Source: Paludibacteraceae bacterium
GTDB taxonomy: Bacteria > Bacteroidota > Bacteroidia > Bacteroidales > Paludibacteraceae
Assembly (NCBI GenBank): GCA_018433525.1
Contig: JAHDRA010000104.1
Location: forward strand, 1 to 32,035
Direction: 5' to 3'
DNA: 32,035 nucleotides
Below, piece after piece: positions 17,401-24,648 of this stretch. The number at the start of each line of letters is the position of its first letter. Within the stretch, counting starts at the first letter, position 1. The notes below the pieces were generated by a model. That model did not search any database, was not told the origin of the DNA, and worked only from the letters and a program-made list of their open reading frames with translations. The position numbers and the translations under genes were made by a program.

Positions 17401-18772
17401 AAAAAATACTATTGCTGTTTAAGCATTTAATGATAGCTTGTCGTTGGCTTAAATTTAGTTTTTTTAAAGCAAACTCAACATTTGATTCATTATAGAATTC
17501 AATTCCGTTTTCAAATTTTTGCGGTTCAATCAAAATCCCCGCTAAATAGGGATTTTTTACATCTCCGCTTTCTAATTTATCCAAAGCACTTTTCCCGCGA
17601 GTGTAGAGTGCAATATCCCCCGAAGCAATAAAGGCAATATACAATTCGTTTCCCATTCGCTTAATTTCTTCTTCAACATCAGCATCTTTTTTGTAACTCT
17701 TTTCGTCTGCTACAAGAAAATAGAAAATAACTTCGTTATTAGAAATTTTAGGTTGAAGATTTTCGTCAATTTCAAAACCTTTTATTTCGGGTAAATCTTT
17801 GCTACTTTGTTTTCGCTCTTCATCTGATTTTTTCAATTCTTCAAGCATTGCGTCTAAATTGTCTTTGTCTTTTTTGCCAATGATATGTAAAGGTTGTCTG
17901 GCAAACTGCTTTATTTTTTTTTCGTCGAAATTTATTTTGTCAAAATGTTCCTTCTTTACTTTTATTGTTAGCAAAATATAAGGGGATTCTTGACCTGAAA
18001 GGTTTGCATTTGTACTATCAATGTAAAGATTTCCGTTTCCTTCTTGTAAAATGTTTTTTTCAAAGGTTTCACGGTTTGAGGCATTATCGTTGACTTCACT
18101 AACAGAAGTGTATTTGACTTCTCCGCTTACAGGAAAATATTTAATATTGTTAATTGTAACGGATTTTTCAAATTCAAGGTAGCTTCGCCAGTTACTTACA
18201 AAGTTATTGAAAGTTATTTTATCTACTATTAGCGGAATACTCTTAATTAAGTCAAGAGTCAGTATACCATTATTGTAACTAAAATCGGATTTGCTTTTAT
18301 TTTTGTAATCTACCTGCCCTGATACATATCGTTCATAAATCTGTTCTTTATTGCAGTTATTATTTGTTATGTAAAAATCTTTAATATCTAAAAAATTATA
18401 ATTCTCATTTTCCATGAAAATCAAATTTCCTTTTAGCATTATTGTATTTCCTGCCAAAAGATTATAAGCATAGCTATCTAATTCTAATCGAAAGAAAAAG
18501 TTTGAAAGTTTAATTGATATTCTACCGTTTTCATTCACTTTTTTTTCAGGTTCTCTGCTCATATTCGAACTTGAAATATAAAATCCAATAACGTGATTCA
18601 AAATCTGACTAAAGAAGTCATTGTAATTCATACTAAACTTTGACAACAAGTTATCAATTTTTTCTTCAAGTTCATTTGCGATTTTGCTTGAAATATCAGT
18701 CCTATCTGAACCAAAATTAAATCTTATATATGCCATATTGTATTGTTGGTTTGCGAAATTACACTCTTTCAT
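14441..18772 (-). CDS. Large UPF1-like superfamily 1 helicase, first gene of the five-gene operon
   Basis: 1443 residues. Helicase motifs in order: I GPPGTGKT (461-468), Ia SSQTHIAIDN, II IIDEVSKA (D976, E977), III GDQRQLPP (1000-1007), IV QQYRFNEDIM, V VDNYQGKEQDIV and VI RINVAISRAR (1256-1265). This is the UPF1/DNA2-like (AAA_11/AAA_12) SF1 family, whose known members act on RNA or DNA. More than 500 residues separate motifs I and II, including a long coiled coil (about 545-640, again 690-900). The first 440 residues and last 130 are not recognised; the last part may bind the partner protein. It is the promoter-proximal gene of the operon. MAYIRFNF at residue 13 is an alternative start. I do not match it to helicases of a named defence system. 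Confidence 0.9.
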   Translation of the reverse strand: MKECNFANQQYNMAYIRFNFGSDRTDISSKIANELEEKIDNLLSKFSMNYNDFFSQILNHVIGFYISSSNMSREPEKKVNENGRISIKLSNFFFRLELDSYAYNLLAGNTIMLKGNLIFMENENYNFLDIKDFYITNNNCNKEQIYERYVSGQVDYKNKSKSDFSYNNGILTLDLIKSIPLIVDKITFNNFVSNWRSYLEFEKSVTINNIKYFPVSGEVKYTSVSEVNDNASNRETFEKNILQEGNGNLYIDSTNANLSGQESPYILLTIKVKKEHFDKINFDEKKIKQFARQPLHIIGKKDKDNLDAMLEELKKSDEERKQSSKDLPEIKGFEIDENLQPKISNNEVIFYFLVADEKSYKKDADVEEEIKRMGNELYIAFIASGDIALYTRGKSALDKLESGDVKNPYLAGILIEPQKFENGIEFYNESNVEFALKKLNLSQRQAIIKCLNSNSIFCLQGPPGTGKTQTITELVYQYNKMGKKVLLSSQTHIAIDNVIERLPKELNILPLRLVRDRSKANAQYLPEKLLDNLYDAAYNKYKGKIDDYNAYEKNINELMRTFEANKARFENIERRLEAVKKAEKELNYLTQQLSKLRSDENTLDFEIKGVKSQLNVFSEYFRTKLPFEAVLPEFVYEPIISQLNAFAEKHKVEPQDDFYNYAIAFKRIAGKSRVEHLKKLSEGKEKPKELLELENEIEKLRDAINTNIKYGSTPDNLRSELNKKLQKKKELDRQIENSSTPILNINNEKFHFASNQITNPKERIEKELQGIESFVKEWNDILQITFSQSDFDRLNDKKDELETKLSKIENEIRRVGTSSANTKQSIEDMNAPIKTEREKLEAYFNEFYLNKLNGASLPETEKEKFDEIEKYIDAEKLKFQQFKNDFMKLQPIYESLSNYLDKREEFIKAQRGRFTKTLLKNNANVYGITCTSSPYFRSSTMIGAGNNYNIEKKIIENIELEDVDIRKLDFDVVIIDEVSKATPIEMLIPIIYGKSVILVGDQRQLPPIFKYRESMFDGFDEQSKNKMLQGKTLNEYKNMVEHSLFEEIYNKLKHNKAMLTQQYRFNEDIMNCVNVFYDNKLQLGAGKEQNNKRRHYLDVSVPNIKGGQTPIFVRNNNTYWFDSHLWNDGTIAYSEVKEGETSYRNPLEVKITVELLLLIEKGYGELKKNSPEEYKMAAGNGQKPSVAVISMYGKHISSIIQELQLRKMNKGTFQNIILDISTVDNYQGKEQDIVILNMVANSRGGNLSEFLKKFNRINVAISRARNMLIMVGSSNYYNGVSINVPRMDDGKENHINAYYRIYEKCQSIWQPASDVLNIRKEILKEITDKSMVKKSNSNQEQFRESNIGNNVNISTRESDKIDASTPQLTKEPIPIKEALESFHKCKKTNEGWVSPKDYFNQLQNDIKNFNADAFREFYKNGIYFEIIQVDRNTKFLKLKDNWM

Positions 18773-19017
18773 AAAGCTTTGGTTTCAGCGTTGGCTTGTG
18801 GAGCTTTGGCAATGTGTGCAATGTGGGTCGGCAGAATTTCAAAATTTTTGTGCGGTGGGTAAAAAAATTAAAACACATTCGGGTCGGCAATGAGTGTCGG
18901 GTTACTAGTTGTTCGTTCATAATATCGTTTCTATGTCTTTGGTCTCCTGTCAAAATGGTTTAGTTTTTTCTTGTTCTTAGTCGTTTGTTTGTTGTTGTCG
19001 GGTCGTCCTTTACACTT
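18773..19017. other. Non-coding leader upstream of the helicase gene
   Basis: About 245 bp with no gene. It contains the right direct repeat, partial repeats of a GGTCGGCA motif (near 18827 and 18883) and G/T-rich sequence. It should contain the operon promoter, but I see no confident TAnnTTTG box for the minus strand. Confidence 0.5.
18788..18816. repeat. Right copy of the 29-bp direct repeat bounding the five-gene operon
   Basis: Same orientation and 26 of 29 bases identical to 9112-9140. It lies 15 bp upstream of the helicase start codon, so the two copies enclose the operon almost exactly. Sequence beyond it (to about 18900) has further GTGGGTCGGCA / GGGTCGGCAATG echoes, suggesting a decayed repeat cluster. 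Confidence 0.75.
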
Positions 19018-19117
19018 GCTGCCAACGGTTGGCGGTATGAAAAGTAGCGGATTGCGAGCTACTATCCTGTCCGGTTACACAAAAGTTGAAGCAGGGCAGA
19101 GAACTTGCATAACAACT
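19018..19117 (-). repeat. Degenerate attC-like boundary (site C) between the DUF2971 gene and the operon
   Basis: The left end follows the same plan as the other sites: GCTGCCAACGG (19018-19028) preceded by a T/A-rich flank, then GGTATG...GCGGATTGCGAG, resembling site A (GGTATGCGCAGTGCGAG). It has a GCCAACGGTTGGC near-palindrome (19021-19033) and an AGTAGC/GCTACT stem (19043-19048 with 19058-19063). The right side ends in TTGCATAACAAC (19106-19117), which has the wrong orientation to pair as in sites A, B and D. This may be a hybrid or partly deleted site. Confidence 0.35.
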
Positions 19118-19131
19118 TAAACCACAATGTT

Positions 19132-19947
19132 TTATACATGATGTAATGCGCTGGGTTTTATTATTTCATCTTTTAATAAAAAATTCTGTTCGTTAATTCT
19201 CATCCGTTTTATTATTACGGTATCCAAATCTAACCCACTTTTTTTAATTTTCTTAATTCCATTGTTAAATTCTGTATCAGTTACATTACAGCCAAATATA
19301 ATCTCTCTGATATATTTAGGGTCAAATTCTATCAGCTCATTTTTTGAGTTCATTTTACTTTTGGTAATCGCTCTAATCTCTTGTTCATAGTCCCATCTGA
19401 TTGACTTTGTTGTCAGCCAGTACATAATTACTCTAAGAACATCGGTAGTTCCGTCAATTGGTTTTAATTCATCAAGGTATTTGACTGGACATAATACAAA
19501 TTTATCATCATATTTATGTGGAAAATTAAACCCAATACAAATCCCAGAGTGTTTGTCTGCATAATGTGACCACATTAGAATCTCGTTGAAATATTCGGAA
19601 AAGCAAGCTATTTTATATTTTTGTCTCTCAGCTTTTAGAATATCCTGATAGTTTTTGGGATTATTAAATGACCGTTTAAGTTCTCTTCTCTGTTGTCGCG
19701 ACAATCTCATTGAAGAATGATTAATTGCATCATCCACCAAACTATCATTATAATTGAACTTCAGTAGCTTTTCACTACAATCAAAAGGGTCATTAAAAGT
19801 CGTCGGGTCGGAAAATTGAATTGTATGATTAGTTAAAATAAAATCAATCGCTGTGTTAAATTTTGTATAATGATAAAATTTATCTGTTGTCAAGACTTTC
19901 AACAAATCAATTCTTAATATCTGTTCTATTTCAGATTTACTAATCAT
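19132..19947 (-). CDS. DUF2971 family protein
   Basis: 271 residues with the DUF2971 signature: FYHYTKFNTAIDFI (24-37), SDPTTFNDPFDC (46-57), IACFSEYFNEILMWSHYADK (113-132) and SGICIGFNF (134-142). The family is widespread in bacteria, often in mobile or defence-rich regions, and its biochemical role is not known to me. It stands alone between two attC-like boundaries (site D upstream, degenerate site C downstream), with no overlap to other genes, so it looks like a single-gene cassette. No signal peptide or membrane segment; cytoplasmic. Confidence 0.88.
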   Translation of the reverse strand: MISKSEIEQILRIDLLKVLTTDKFYHYTKFNTAIDFILTNHTIQFSDPTTFNDPFDCSEKLLKFNYNDSLVDDAINHSSMRLSRQQRRELKRSFNNPKNYQDILKAERQKYKIACFSEYFNEILMWSHYADKHSGICIGFNFPHKYDDKFVLCPVKYLDELKPIDGTTDVLRVIMYWLTTKSIRWDYEQEIRAITKSKMNSKNELIEFDPKYIREIIFGCNVTDTEFNNGIKKIKKSGLDLDTVIIKRMRINEQNFLLKDEIIKPSALHHV

Positions 19948-19973
19948 CAGTAGCAGTGGATTTTTTTAACATT

Positions 19974-20107
19974 GCGCATAACGTATTGCTGCTTTGCCCA
20001 GTGCTGGGGTAGGAATCCGTCACTTTCAGGCTGTCTACAAGTTAATTGTTGTAAGACGTTCAAATTTAGTAAAATAGCCAGCATTGGGCAAAACAGTTGT
20101 TATGTGC
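19974..20107 (-). repeat. attC-like recombination site D, after the HEPN gene
   Basis: The clearest of the set, 134 bp. Outer arms GCGCATAACG (19974-19983) and GTTATGTGC (20099-20107) pair. Inner arms at 19989-20007 and 20078-20096 form a nearly perfect stem (CTTTGCCCAGTGCTGG against CCAGCATTGGGCAAAACAG, one G:T and one mismatch). The left arm has about four extra unpaired bases between outer and inner stems, as expected for the unpaired spacer or extrahelical bases of attC. It starts 10 bp after the HEPN gene stop codon. Confidence 0.7.
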
Positions 20108-20117
20108 TGTGCTTTTG

Positions 20118-20867
20118 TCAAAATACATTTTTTGTTACCCAATTTACTCCGTTAATTAATTCTTCAACTTGTTCTTTTGTTGGCTCTACATCTTTCTTAT
20201 GGGCACAAATATTTCTAATGTCTCCTAAGTATGATATTTTTCGCCAAACTGACGTGTCGATAATGTTGTTGTTTTTTAATGCTTCATTGAAATCTGAAAG
20301 TGTTGGGTTTCTCTTCGAAATTGTTAAGCTATGATTATTAGTAACACTTGATAAATAACTTTCAAGTATAACGCCCGCAATTACTCCACTTGCACGAATA
20401 TTGACTTTTAAAAGTGATTTTGCTGTTTCAAGCTCTGTGTCTTGAAGTTCAATAAGTAAGTTCGTTTGTATGTCAGAAAGTATACTGTCTATTCTGTCGT
20501 TTATAGAAACTAGTATAGTGTATTGATTGTAAACATTTTTTAATGTTTCTTCTTTAGTGTTAAAATCTGGATTATTCCATTTATTAGGTGCTACACCTTT
20601 CAAATAGTCTTGAATATAATAATTGCCATAACCCATAGTTTTTCTTTTTGGATCAATTTCATAATATGATTTAAATTCTTGAAATCTGTCTTTCCCAAGA
20701 AATTCAACGACTTTTAATGCTTTAGAATACCATTTTTGATATTCATATTGAAAAGAATATTTTTCAGATATTTCCTTTTTTAACTTTCCTTGCAAGTACA
20801 AAAGAATTGGTGCTGTATCATTAATACAGTCAGTTATTTCTTTCTTTAATTTTTCTTTAGAAGTCAT
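20118..20867 (-). CDS. HEPN-domain protein (abortive-infection/toxin-like)
   Basis: 249 residues, cytoplasmic. The N-terminal 170 residues are helical and unassigned. The C-terminal 90 residues form a HEPN-like helical domain with the motif GDIRNICAHKKD, giving R218-N-x3-H223, the R-x4-6-H active site of HEPN ribonucleases. Proteins ending this way (Abi-C or RiboL-PSP-like HEPN families) are frequent in toxin-antitoxin and abortive-infection settings, cutting RNA when triggered. No antitoxin (for example an MNT nucleotidyltransferase) is adjacent. The gene lies between site E and site D with its stop 10 bp from site D, a typical cassette arrangement. A non-toxic helper role is possible. Confidence 0.8.
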   Translation of the reverse strand: MTSKEKLKKEITDCINDTAPILLYLQGKLKKEISEKYSFQYEYQKWYSKALKVVEFLGKDRFQEFKSYYEIDPKRKTMGYGNYYIQDYLKGVAPNKWNNPDFNTKEETLKNVYNQYTILVSINDRIDSILSDIQTNLLIELQDTELETAKSLLKVNIRASGVIAGVILESYLSSVTNNHSLTISKRNPTLSDFNEALKNNNIIDTSVWRKISYLGDIRNICAHKKDVEPTKEQVEELINGVNWVTKNVF

Positions 20868-20893
20868 ATTATGGTCTGTCGGTTTTTAGCATA

Positions 20894-20903
20894 GTGCATA
20901 ACG
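20894..20903 (-). repeat. Single attC-like arm (site E) at the right end of the array
   Basis: GTGCATAACG with the flank ggtttttagcataGTGCATAACG matches the outer arm and flank of sites A, B and D, 26 bp upstream of the HEPN start. Only a short inner pair follows (TATTTACG 20907-20914 with CGTAAATA 20933-20940) and no second outer arm is seen. It could be the array's first recombination point (attI-like or a half site). Confidence 0.4.
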
Positions 20904-21261
20904 TCTTATTTACGCCATAAATATACAACAATCGTAAATACAAAATTTAAAACATGCGTAAACCACTTTTAAGTTTTTGCTTATTATTAATGGTAAAAAG
21001 CATGATATCAATAGCATAGGTTATTCAAAAAATTACATTTACGAATAGTTATTGACCTTCCTTAATTGTGAGGTTGGAATGTCATTTCATATTTGTTTTC
21101 TGAATCAGCTATCTCAGCAAAATCTTATTCCTTCTTTTTTCTTTCTCTACCTGCCTACTATTTTTTTAATAATTTCACAAATATACACAACAATTCTATT
21201 CACACAAAACAATGATTTAAAAAAAATTAATTTTGAAATTTCGACTTTGATATTGTCCAAC
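20904..21261. other. Non-coding region right of the cassette array
   Basis: About 360 bp of AT-rich DNA with no credible gene. Apart from the short inverted repeat next to site E I see nothing. No integrase gene and no clear attI are recognisable here. Confidence 0.6.
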
Positions 21262-22512
21262 TCACCGAAACCTGAACAACACCGGCAATACAAATACCAC
21301 CATCAGTGTCCATAGAAAATACACGTTCAAATATCGGGCAACCGACTGTTCCACTTCTTCGAGCATTTCAGGATGAGAAAAGGAACGAAACAGTTTTGGC
21401 AACAAAAGAATCAAATTAATGAAAATCAATACGTTGAAACCTAAAACGACGGTTCTGTTTGGTGTGAATCCGTTGAAAAGTCGGGAGACAATGGCGGTTA
21501 AGGCTATCACATTGACCAAAATTGCCAAAAGAGTCAGCAGAAACAACACAAAAACGCCTGCATTTTTCTTTTTCGATTGATCGATTTCCGAAATCGAAAA
21601 AACAACCAACACCAAAACGGCAAAAAGAACTACATTCAGTACCATTAATAAATTTCTGTCTTTCATAATATTACTGTTCCCCATCAAAAGAAAAACCAAA
21701 TAAACAGCCAGGGTAACCAATGCGAGCGGTGAAAAAATGCAGGCAAGAACCGGTGTAATTTTCCCGGTAACATCCGGATAAATATGTATCAGAAAAGCCG
21801 AAACGACAGGCACGGCAGCTCCGCTAAAAATTACAACATATTCCATCCAAAAATTTTCGATATTCATCCCAATGGCAGAAAACATGTTGATAGTCAAAGC
21901 GGTGAGCAATGCCCCTCCTATCAGGATTAATCCCGTCATCACCAAATATTCTCCACTGTAACGAATATAACCGATTATTTTGTTCAAGTTATTGCGGTCA
22001 AACGAAACAAGCACCCAGCCAAACAGATACCAGAGCAATACCGGAACATGCAACAAGGCAAGACGAACAGCATCACTTTTGTCCACCGGAAGCAGATTTA
22101 CATATATTGCCAAAGCAACTATCGAAATTGAATAAATCAACATTTCATGCCTCTTGAACAGTTTATTTTGCCAAAAAGCATAAAGAATCAACGCATTGAA
22201 AAGAATTAACGAAAGGTTACGCAAATAAAAAGAATTTTCATCCAACTGTGCGAAAAAATCCGGTAGTTTTAAAAGCAATCCACAGAATAGTGAAACGAGC
22301 ATCAAAAAAATAATATCCGATTTCAGCGCTTTATGGCGACTATGTGAGGTTTCTGCCGCCAAACGTACTTGCCAAAACCGATAAAGCTCCGAATCGTAGT
22401 TTCCCTTGTTGTTTTTAAAAAAATCCGAAAATTCCCTTTTGTGTTCTCTGTAAATTTTTTCCAACTCTTCTGGAGAATGCAGATTGTCGATAATTTGCTG
22501 ATTTATATTCAT
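21262..22512 (-). CDS. Polytopic membrane protein, possibly DUF4153-like
   Basis: 416 residues: a soluble, charged N-terminal region of about 65 residues (helical, LHSPEELEKIYREHKREF), then about ten to eleven hydrophobic segments to the C-terminus. A conserved-looking stretch in the middle (DRNNLNKIIGYIRYSGEY, about 172-189) is reminiscent of Bacteroidota DUF4153 proteins. Function unknown; no catalytic motif is visible. It is a single gene with no co-directional close partner: the array lies beyond its 3' end and the RluA gene diverges on its 5' side. Confidence 0.75.
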   Translation of the reverse strand: MNINQQIIDNLHSPEELEKIYREHKREFSDFFKNNKGNYDSELYRFWQVRLAAETSHSRHKALKSDIIFLMLVSLFCGLLLKLPDFFAQLDENSFYLRNLSLILFNALILYAFWQNKLFKRHEMLIYSISIVALAIYVNLLPVDKSDAVRLALLHVPVLLWYLFGWVLVSFDRNNLNKIIGYIRYSGEYLVMTGLILIGGALLTALTINMFSAIGMNIENFWMEYVVIFSGAAVPVVSAFLIHIYPDVTGKITPVLACIFSPLALVTLAVYLVFLLMGNSNIMKDRNLLMVLNVVLFAVLVLVVFSISEIDQSKKKNAGVFVLFLLTLLAILVNVIALTAIVSRLFNGFTPNRTVVLGFNVLIFINLILLLPKLFRSFSHPEMLEEVEQSVARYLNVYFLWTLMVVFVLPVLFRFR

Positions 22513-22909
22513 TTAAGTAATTTGAAAGAAATGGATTTTTGTACAAAACAGAAAAAATTGATAATTAATTTACTGTATTGTCGCCTTGTGCAAATTCCAA
22601 TTATTTTCACACAGTGGTTGACTATTTAAGAAATAAACGTATACTTTTCCCTTAAATTTTAAAAAAAATCAAAAATATACTCGAATAATTTTTTGGGACC
22701 TTCATTCTTCAAGGGAAATGCAATGCCATAATTTTTGTAATTTTGCGACAGGATTAAAACTGTGATTGCATTGAAAAAATAATAGAAAAAGTCGGAATTA
22801 TCTAAAATGATTTCGATCGACGTTGCATCATTCTCCAAAATAATTATCAGGCAATGGCTAACTGAATGGCTCATGGGTTTATAAAAGATTACGAAAACAA
22901 CTTATCGAA
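22513..22909. other. Divergent intergenic region, membrane protein / RluA gene
   Basis: About 400 bp with no supported gene. A 71-codon minus-strand frame at 22659-22874 has low-complexity composition and no family resemblance. A TAATTTTG box on the plus strand (22738-22745) fits a -7 element and could serve the RluA gene with a leader of about 160 nt; this is weak. Confidence 0.5.
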
Positions 22910-23818
22910 GTGAACAAACAAACGCATAAAAGGACTCCTCTTCCATCAACGAAAAAGGGACAAGAAATGAAAGTGAGCGAAAATGCCCTTTTGCTCGATT
23001 TTTTGCTGAAAAGCATGAACCATAAGAGCCGAAATTCGGTAAAATCATTACTCAAACATGGTCAAATAGTTGTGAACGGCAAAACCATTACGCGATATGA
23101 TTATCCGTTAAAATTGGGCGATATAATTACAGTTGGCAATCATCAAAGTATCGTTGAGAAGAATATACCCCAAATGCGCATTCTTTATGAAGATGATGAC
23201 ATCATCGTCATCGACAAAGAGGCCGGACTGCTTACCATCACCACCGGAAATGGAATAGATATTACGGCAGTTTCGTTGCTTAAGGATTATGTACAAAAAC
23301 AATCTCCCTACAATAAAATTTACACGGTTCATCGGCTCGATCAAATGACTTCGGGAGTGCTGGTTTTTGCTAAAAACAGCGAAGCTCAGCATCAGTTACG
23401 CGACAATTGGCACAATATGGTTACCAAACGCACTTATGTGGCTGTTGTAGAGGGAAAAATGGATGAATCGGCGGGAAAAATCTCGAGTTGGCTGACCGAA
23501 AACAAAAAAAACTACATGGTGTATTCCAGTCCTGTGGATAATGGGGGAAAGCTGGCTATCACAAGATATAAAGTTTTGCAAACATCCGACCAATTTTCGC
23601 TATTGGAATTGGAACTCGAAACAGGACGAAAAAATCAGATAAGGGTTCATCTCAAAGATCTTGGGCATCCCATCGTTGGCGACCGCAAATATGGAGCATC
23701 CACATCTATAGGCCGCATCGCTCTGCATGCCCGCGTGTTGGAATTTTATCACCCTGTTTCGGGTGAGATCATGCATTTCGAAACACCTGTACCCCATCTT
23801 TTTTTACGTTTGCTATGA
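22910..23818 (+). CDS. RluA-family pseudouridine synthase
   Basis: Isomerises uridine to pseudouridine in rRNA or tRNA. An S4 RNA-binding domain lies at about residues 22-80 (DFLLKSMNHKSRNSVKSLL, KHGQIVVNGKTI). The catalytic domain carries the conserved HRLDQMTSGVLVFAK with catalytic D144, and GRKNQIRVHL further on. About 300 residues, normal for the RluA/C/D group. The frame opens with GTG at 22910, giving a basic N-terminal tail of 19 residues; the first in-frame ATG is at 22967, directly before the S4 domain. Basic tails are common in Bacteroidota members, so I keep GTG, without certainty. Target uridine unknown. Confidence 0.92.
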   Translation: MNKQTHKRTPLPSTKKGQEMKVSENALLLDFLLKSMNHKSRNSVKSLLKHGQIVVNGKTITRYDYPLKLGDIITVGNHQSIVEKNIPQMRILYEDDDIIVIDKEAGLLTITTGNGIDITAVSLLKDYVQKQSPYNKIYTVHRLDQMTSGVLVFAKNSEAQHQLRDNWHNMVTKRTYVAVVEGKMDESAGKISSWLTENKKNYMVYSSPVDNGGKLAITRYKVLQTSDQFSLLELELETGRKNQIRVHLKDLGHPIVGDRKYGASTSIGRIALHARVLEFYHPVSGEIMHFETPVPHLFLRLL

Positions 23819-23862
23819 AGGAAGCTTCCGCTTATAATTATTTTTCTGAGCGGAATTCCTTC
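23817..23862. terminator. Possible hairpin between convergent RluA and HAD genes
   Basis: GAAGGAAGCTTCCGC (23817-23831) pairs with GCGGAATTCCTTC (23850-23862), leaving only a two-base bulge. It overlaps the last codons of both convergent genes. There is no T-run after either arm, so it is not a classical intrinsic terminator, but a strong hairpin at a convergent junction may still limit read-through. Confidence 0.4.
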
Positions 23863-24473
23863 TTCCAACAGATAATGCCTCTATTTTTCAGTTCTTGTTC
23901 TAAATTGATTTGAGGCGTCAAGTACAACGTATGAAATCCGAGCCGTTCGGCTGTTTGGATATTTTGAGGATTATCGTCGATGAAGAGTGTTTCCTGAGGA
24001 TTGATTCGATAACGATCGATCAATATCCGATAGAGTTCCGGATCTGGTTTTACAATTTTTTCCGCACCCGATACAACAATTCCGTCAAACAAATCAAAAA
24101 AATCGTATTTAGCCTGAGCAAGCGGAAGCGTTTCGGCCGACCAGTTCGTAAGTCCATACAAATTGTATTTTTCTTTCAGCGGCTTCAGTAATTTCACATT
24201 CTCTTCGAAAATTCCACCTATCATTTCAATCCATCGACCATAATATAACGCAATTTCGTTGCTGTATTCGGGATGTTCTTTTTGTTTCGACAGCGTAGCT
24301 TCGGCGAGCAAACGGCCGGCATCCTGCATCAGATTCCAGTCGTATGGACAAATGTGCTCGAGAAAATATTCCATTTCATCTTCAGTCTCGAAAACGTTTC
24401 GATACAAATAACGAGGATTCCAGTCAATAAGTACACCTCCAAAGTCGAAAACGATATTTTTGAGAATCTTCAT
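23838..24473 (-). CDS. HAD-superfamily hydrolase (YihX-like phosphatase)
   Basis: 211 residues, HAD subfamily IA. Motif I is VFDFGGVLIDWN (nucleophile D10), motif II the GLTNWS segment, motif III the lysine of KPDPELY, and motif IV FIDDNPQN. The DFGGVL variant of motif I, rather than DxDGTL, is typical of the YihX group, which dephosphorylates small sugar phosphates such as glucose 1-phosphate. Substrate is not determinable here. It is convergent with the RluA gene, 19 bp between stops. Confidence 0.88.
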   Translation of the reverse strand: MKILKNIVFDFGGVLIDWNPRYLYRNVFETEDEMEYFLEHICPYDWNLMQDAGRLLAEATLSKQKEHPEYSNEIALYYGRWIEMIGGIFEENVKLLKPLKEKYNLYGLTNWSAETLPLAQAKYDFFDLFDGIVVSGAEKIVKPDPELYRILIDRYRINPQETLFIDDNPQNIQTAERLGFHTLYLTPQINLEQELKNRGIICWKKEFRSEK

Positions 24474-24648
24474 ATGACGTAAGTTTGAATTTTATAGAAA
24501 AGTAAATCTTAAAAATTGAAAACAGAATTCAGTTTTCATTCGCCCTAACAGCAGGGTTTATTAAACTATAAAAATTGGTATATTAGTGAATAGGAAAGAA
24601 TAAAAAGCAACCTATTAAACGGATTGAAGAAATTTCAGGTAAGTATGT

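Noticed and set aside
9130..18772. Assignment of the operon to BREX, DISARM, Zorya, Druantia or a Ter system
   Set aside because: Required hallmark genes (methyltransferase, PglZ, ZorAB, DruE-type helicase, TerD) are absent; only generic helicase and ATPase parts overlap.
8089..20903. CRISPR array
   Set aside because: Repeats are about 130 bp, structured and separated by genes, not short repeats with uniform spacers; no cas genes.
22659..22874. 71-codon minus-strand frame upstream of the RluA gene
   Set aside because: Low-complexity, no homology recognised, and it occupies the divergent promoter region.
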